From Geodermatophilus normandii (GTDB lineage: Bacteria; Actinomycetota; Actinomycetes; Mycobacteriales; Geodermatophilaceae): a stretch of DNA of 64,000 nt. Within the stretch, counting starts at the first letter, position 1, and each line of letters begins with the position of its first letter. The position numbers and the translations under genes were made by a program. The stretch spans positions 1,942,001-2,006,000 of the forward strand of contig NZ_QGTX01000001.1 of NCBI RefSeq assembly GCF_003182485.1, read 5' to 3'. The notes under the pieces were generated by a model, which was given only the letters and a program-made list of their open reading frames with translations, was not told the DNA's origin and made no database searches. Shown piece by piece: positions 61,259 to 64,000 of the stretch.

Positions 61259-61843
61259 CTACCGGTAGCGGCGACCGGTCAGCAGGGCCTTGAGGGAGCC
61301 GAGCACCCCGAGCACGCCGACGGCGCAGGCGAACCAGAACCCGATCCCGAAGGCCGACGGCTGCCAGCCCTCCGCGGCCAGGGGCACGGCCACCGCGGCG
61401 ACCGCCAGCGCGCTGACCAGCAGGGCGAGCAGGCCGAGGAGGCGGTGCGTCCGGGCGGGCAGCCACAGCAGGATGCCGAGCACGAACAGCACGCCGCCAC
61501 CGAGGACGACGGCCGGCGGCTGCCACCACCCGGTGTCGAGCAGGCCGCTGAACCCGCCGCCGACCTCGTCGAGGCCCCGGCGGAGCAGGCGCCACCCGTT
61601 CTCGCCGTTCCCGGTCACCCAGCGCAACGCCAGGCTGACCGCCGCGGCGATGCCGGCCAGGATGAGCAGCAGCCCGCCCAGCGACTCCGGGCCGCGCACC
61701 GCCACCGGCCGGTCCGAGTAGTCCGGCCTCGTCGACGGGGACCCGCCCGGGGCGCCGTAGGCGCCCGTGCCCGCCGCGGACGCACCGGTCACGAGGTCGA
61801 GACCGGGCGCTGTCTGACGGGTCGACGGGTCGCGCTCGGTCAT
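61259..61843 (-). CDS. four-helix membrane protein, unknown
   Basis: The 194-residue protein has a soluble, Ser/Thr/Gly-rich N-terminal 55 residues and four hydrophobic helices ([80 protein letters not shown]). A loop with two Trp lies between helices 1 and 2 ([20 protein letters not shown]). ATG 61843 follows GAGGAGAG. It converges on the pentapeptide gene and is divergent from folD. No family recognised with confidence. Confidence 0.8.
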   Translation of the reverse strand: MTERDPSTRQTAPGLDLVTGASAAGTGAYGAPGGSPSTRPDYSDRPVAVRGPESLGGLLLILAGIAAAVSLALRWVTGNGENGWRLLRRGLDEVGGGFSGLLDTGWWQPPAVVLGGGVLFVLGILLWLPARTHRLLGLLALLVSALAVAAVAVPLAAEGWQPSAFGIGFWFACAVGVLGVLGSLKALLTGRRYR

Positions 61844-61922
61844 CAGCTCTCCTCGGGGGATCGGCCGTGCGGGGCTGCCCGCGAGGGTAGGGCCGCAGGG
61901 GTCGGCGCGGGGGCGCCTCCGG

Positions 61923-61928
61923 CACACT
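61923..61928 (+). promoter_or_regulatory. possible -10 variant for leaderless folD
   Basis: CACACT, six bases before GTG 61935. The same hexamer precedes the chorismate mutase leader GTG at seven bases, and CAGACT precedes acpS at six. Confidence 0.35.
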
Positions 61929-61934
61929 GTCGGG

Positions 61935-62804
61935 GTGCCCGCGACGATCCTGGACGGCAAGGCGACCGCAGCGACCATCCGCCGGGAGCTCACCGCCCGC
62001 GTCGCGGCGCTGACCGCCGCGGGGCACCGGCCGGGCCTGGGCACGCTGCTGGTCGGCGACGACCCCGGCAGCCGCTGGTACGTCAACGCCAAGCACTCCG
62101 ACTGCGCCCAGGTCGGCATCGCCAGCATCCAGCGCGAGCTCCCGGCCACCGCCACGCTGGCCGACGTGCTCGCCGTCGTCGAGGAGCTCAACGCCGACCC
62201 CGCGTGCACCGGCTACATCGTCCAGCTGCCGCTGCCGCGCCAGGTCGACGAGTACGCCGTCCTCGAGGCGATGGACCCGGCCAAGGACGCCGACGGCCTG
62301 CACCCGGTCAACCTCGGCCGGCTGGTGCTCGGCGTCGACGGGCCGCTGCCCTGCACCCCGGTCGGGATCGTCGAGCTGCTGCGCCGCTACGACGTCCCGG
62401 TCGCCGGCGCCGAGGTCGTCGTCGTCGGCCGCGGGATCACCGTCGGCCGTCCGCTCGGGCTGCTGCTGACCCGCCGCACCGAGAACGCCACGGTGACCCT
62501 CTGCCACACCGGCACCCGCGACCTCGCCGCGCACGTCCGCGCCGCCGACGTCGTCGTCGCCGCGGCCGGCGTCCCGGGGCTGATCAGCGCCGACGTCGTC
62601 AAGCCGGGGGCCGCGGTCCTCGACGTCGGCGTCAGCCGGGTCGACGGCAAGATCGCCGGTGACGTCGCGAAGGACGTCGTCGACGTGGCCGGGCACGTGG
62701 CGCCCAACCCCGGCGGCGTCGGCCCGATGACCCGGGCGATGCTGCTGCAGAACGTGGTCCTGGCCGCCGAGCGGGCCGCGGCGGACGAGGTGCTCTCCGC
62801 CTGA
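61935..62804 (+). CDS. folD: methylene-THF dehydrogenase/cyclohydrolase FolD
   Basis: FolD interconverts 5,10-methylene- and 10-formyl-THF, the donor for PurN and PurH. The 289-residue protein has [20 protein letters not shown] (catalytic Tyr, then [11 protein letters not shown] with Lys), [44 protein letters not shown] and [19 protein letters not shown] 61935 is the start. The stop overlaps the DUF3017 gene. Confidence 0.97.
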   Translation: MPATILDGKATAATIRRELTARVAALTAAGHRPGLGTLLVGDDPGSRWYVNAKHSDCAQVGIASIQRELPATATLADVLAVVEELNADPACTGYIVQLPLPRQVDEYAVLEAMDPAKDADGLHPVNLGRLVLGVDGPLPCTPVGIVELLRRYDVPVAGAEVVVVGRGITVGRPLGLLLTRRTENATVTLCHTGTRDLAAHVRAADVVVAAAGVPGLISADVVKPGAAVLDVGVSRVDGKIAGDVAKDVVDVAGHVAPNPGGVGPMTRAMLLQNVVLAAERAAADEVLSA

Positions 62805-63103
62805 TGACCCGCCCGCCGCTCTACGTCCGCCGGCCGTTGCTGGCCGGGCTGCTGCGCCAGCTGCCGCTGGCCGCGGTGCTGGTCGCGGTCGCGGTCGGGC
62901 TCGGGATGGTCGCCGTCGAGCACTGGCGGCGCGGGCTGCTCGTGGTCGGGCTGGCGCTGGTGGGCGCGGGACTGCTGCGGCTGGTCCTGCCCGTGCGCCG
63001 GGTCGGCTTCCTCGCCGTCCGCAGCCGGCCGGTCGACGTCGTCCTCATGGCGGGGGCGGGCGTGGCGCTGTCGGCGCTGACCCTCGTCGTGCCGGGCAGT
63101 TGA
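62804..63103 (+). CDS. DUF3017 membrane protein
   Basis: The 99-residue protein has three hydrophobic helices (LPLAAVLVAVAVGLGMVAVE, GLLVVGLALVGAGLLRLVLP, VDVVLMAGAGVALSALTLVV) with the family feature HWRRG between the first two. DUF3017 proteins are commonly encoded next to folD in actinobacteria. ATG 62804 overlaps the folD stop by one base. Function unknown. Confidence 0.87.
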   Translation: MTRPPLYVRRPLLAGLLRQLPLAAVLVAVAVGLGMVAVEHWRRGLLVVGLALVGAGLLRLVLPVRRVGFLAVRSRPVDVVLMAGAGVALSALTLVVPGS

Positions 63104-63141
63104 GCGCACCGGCCCGCGGGCGGCGGACCGGGTGCCGGGTC

Positions 63142-63147
63142 TAGGTT
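63142..63147 (+). promoter_or_regulatory. -10 element for leaderless mdh
   Basis: TAGGTT matches TAnnnT and ends seven bases before ATG 63155. No ribosome site is seen. Confidence 0.5.
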
Positions 63148-63154
63148 GACGCCC

Positions 63155-64000
63155 ATGGCAGAGCAGCCCAGGAACGGCAAGGTCACCGTCGTCGGTGCCG
63201 GCTTCTACGGCTCCACCACCGCCCTCCGGCTCGCGGAGTACGACGTCTTCGAGACCGTCGTCCTCACCGACATCGTCGAGGGCAAGCCCGAGGGCCTGGC
63301 CCTCGACATGAACCAGTCACGCCCGATCGAGGGCTTCGAGACGAGGGTCGTCGGCGTCGGCGGCGGCTCGTACGAGGGCACCGAGGGGTCCGACGTCGTC
63401 GTGATCACCGCCGGCCTGCCCCGCAAGCCCGGCATGAGCCGGATGGACCTGATCGAGACCAACGCGGGGATCGTGCGCCAGGTCGCCGAGAACGTCGCGG
63501 CCACCTCGCCCGACGCCGTGGTCATCGTGGTGTCCAACCCGCTCGACGAGATGACGGCCCTGGCGCAGATCGCCACCGGCTTCCCGAAGCAGCGGGTGAT
63601 GGGCCAGGCCGGGATGCTCGACACCGCCCGGTTCAGCAACAACGTCGCCGAGGAGCTCGGCGTCCCGGTGGGCTCGGTGCGGACCCTGACCCTCGGCTCG
63701 CACGGCGACACGATGGTGCCGGTGCCCTCGCGCTGCACCGTCGACGGCAAGCCGCTGGCCGACGTGATGGCGGCCGACCGCATCGAGCACCTGGTGCAGC
63801 GCACCCGCAACGGCGGGGCCGAGGTGGTCGCGCTGCTCAAGACCGGGTCGGCGTACTACGCGCCGTCGGCGGCCGCGGCCCGCATGGCCCGCGCCGTCAT
63901 GGAGGACTCCGGCGCCGTCATGCCCGTGTGCGCGTGGGTCGACGGCGAGTACGGCATCTCGGGGGTCTACCTCGGCGTCGAGGCCGAGATCGGACGCCAG
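63155..64000 (+). CDS. mdh: malate dehydrogenase, 5' part
   Basis: The gene runs off the window after 282 codons. It is of the LDH-like (type 3) class: VTVVGAGFYGSTTALRLAEY binds NAD, VVVITAGLPRKPGMSRMDL carries the substrate arginines, VVSNPLDEMTALAQIATGFP follows, and TLGSHGDTMVPVPS has the catalytic His. The enzyme oxidises malate to oxaloacetate in the TCA cycle. Absence of a stop before 64000 is expected for a protein of about 310 residues. Confidence 0.96.
   Translation, partial: MAEQPRNGKVTVVGAGFYGSTTALRLAEYDVFETVVLTDIVEGKPEGLALDMNQSRPIEGFETRVVGVGGGSYEGTEGSDVVVITAGLPRKPGMSRMDLIETNAGIVRQVAENVAATSPDAVVIVVSNPLDEMTALAQIATGFPKQRVMGQAGMLDTARFSNNVAEELGVPVGSVRTLTLGSHGDTMVPVPSRCTVDGKPLADVMAADRIEHLVQRTRNGGAEVVALLKTGSAYYAPSAAAARMARAVMEDSGAVMPVCAWVDGEYGISGVYLGVEAEIGRQ

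Overview
The window is very GC-rich chromosomal DNA, with codon third positions almost always G or C. Its gene order is typical of Actinomycetota: rpsD-rpoA-rplQ-truA, rplM-rpsI-glmM-glmS, groES-groEL1-whiB3/whiD-bldM-guaB-guaB3-guaA, and chorismate mutase-pcrA-M23 peptidase-sucCD-purNH-folD-mdh. Base composition, many GTG starts, GTGA overlaps, promoters that look leaderless, a WhiB protein and a BldM-like regulator all fit. My best guess is a member of the Geodermatophilaceae or a close relative; that placement is inference. Almost all of the window is core housekeeping DNA. I see no insertion sequence, prophage, CRISPR array, rRNA or tRNA gene. No gap between genes exceeds about 300 bases.

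Layout. 1-3.6 kb: end of rpsD, then rpoA, rplQ, a small acidic protein and truA. 3.6-8 kb: an island for molybdenum cofactor and formate dehydrogenase maturation (mobA, fdhD, mog, moaC, moeA) plus an SDR-like protein, followed by a carbonic anhydrase and a lipoprotein. 10-15 kb: rplM-rpsI, glmM, a DUF427 protein and glmS. 15-25 kb: a tightly overlapped chain acpS-nnrDE-alr-hydrolase, then UDG-tsaE-HAD-GNAT-NUDIX-tsaB-rimI-tsaD. 25-30.6 kb: a Clp-N/HTH operon with paired operators, a THUMP-like methyltransferase, CIRCE-controlled groES, groEL1 with a His-rich tail, whiB3/whiD and bldM. 31-35.5 kb: guaB, guaB3, guaA.

35.6-46.8 kb is the most variable part. It holds a secreted PQQ-type sugar dehydrogenase fused to PA14 domains, a WYL regulator facing a small hydrolase across a clear operator, a divergent PspC/LiaF-like module with a histidine kinase and response regulator, a Tat-exported acetamidase-like protein, and an ECF41 sigma-factor operon with its expected promoter. 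46.9-64 kb: chorismate mutase behind a candidate leader-peptide attenuator, pcrA, an M23 peptidase, a lipase, sucCD, homologues of Rv0954 and Rv0955, purN-purH, folD, DUF3017 and the start of mdh. Thus two blocks that are far apart in Mycobacterium tuberculosis (around Rv3396c-Rv3458c and Rv0948c-Rv0957) are joined here.

Two points affect use of this sequence. Five genes (nnrDE, the THUMP methyltransferase, the M23 peptidase, the DUF6350 gene and purN) carry six apparent frameshifts. Each is explained by one missing G or C, mostly in short homopolymers, so base-calling or assembly error is more likely than gene decay. Non-coding signals are also rich: about a dozen -10 elements lie 6-9 bases before a start codon, very long perfect hairpins separate convergent genes, and two dispersed palindromic repeat families occur. 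The most novel candidates are the chorismate mutase attenuator and the doubly operated Clp-N/HTH promoter.
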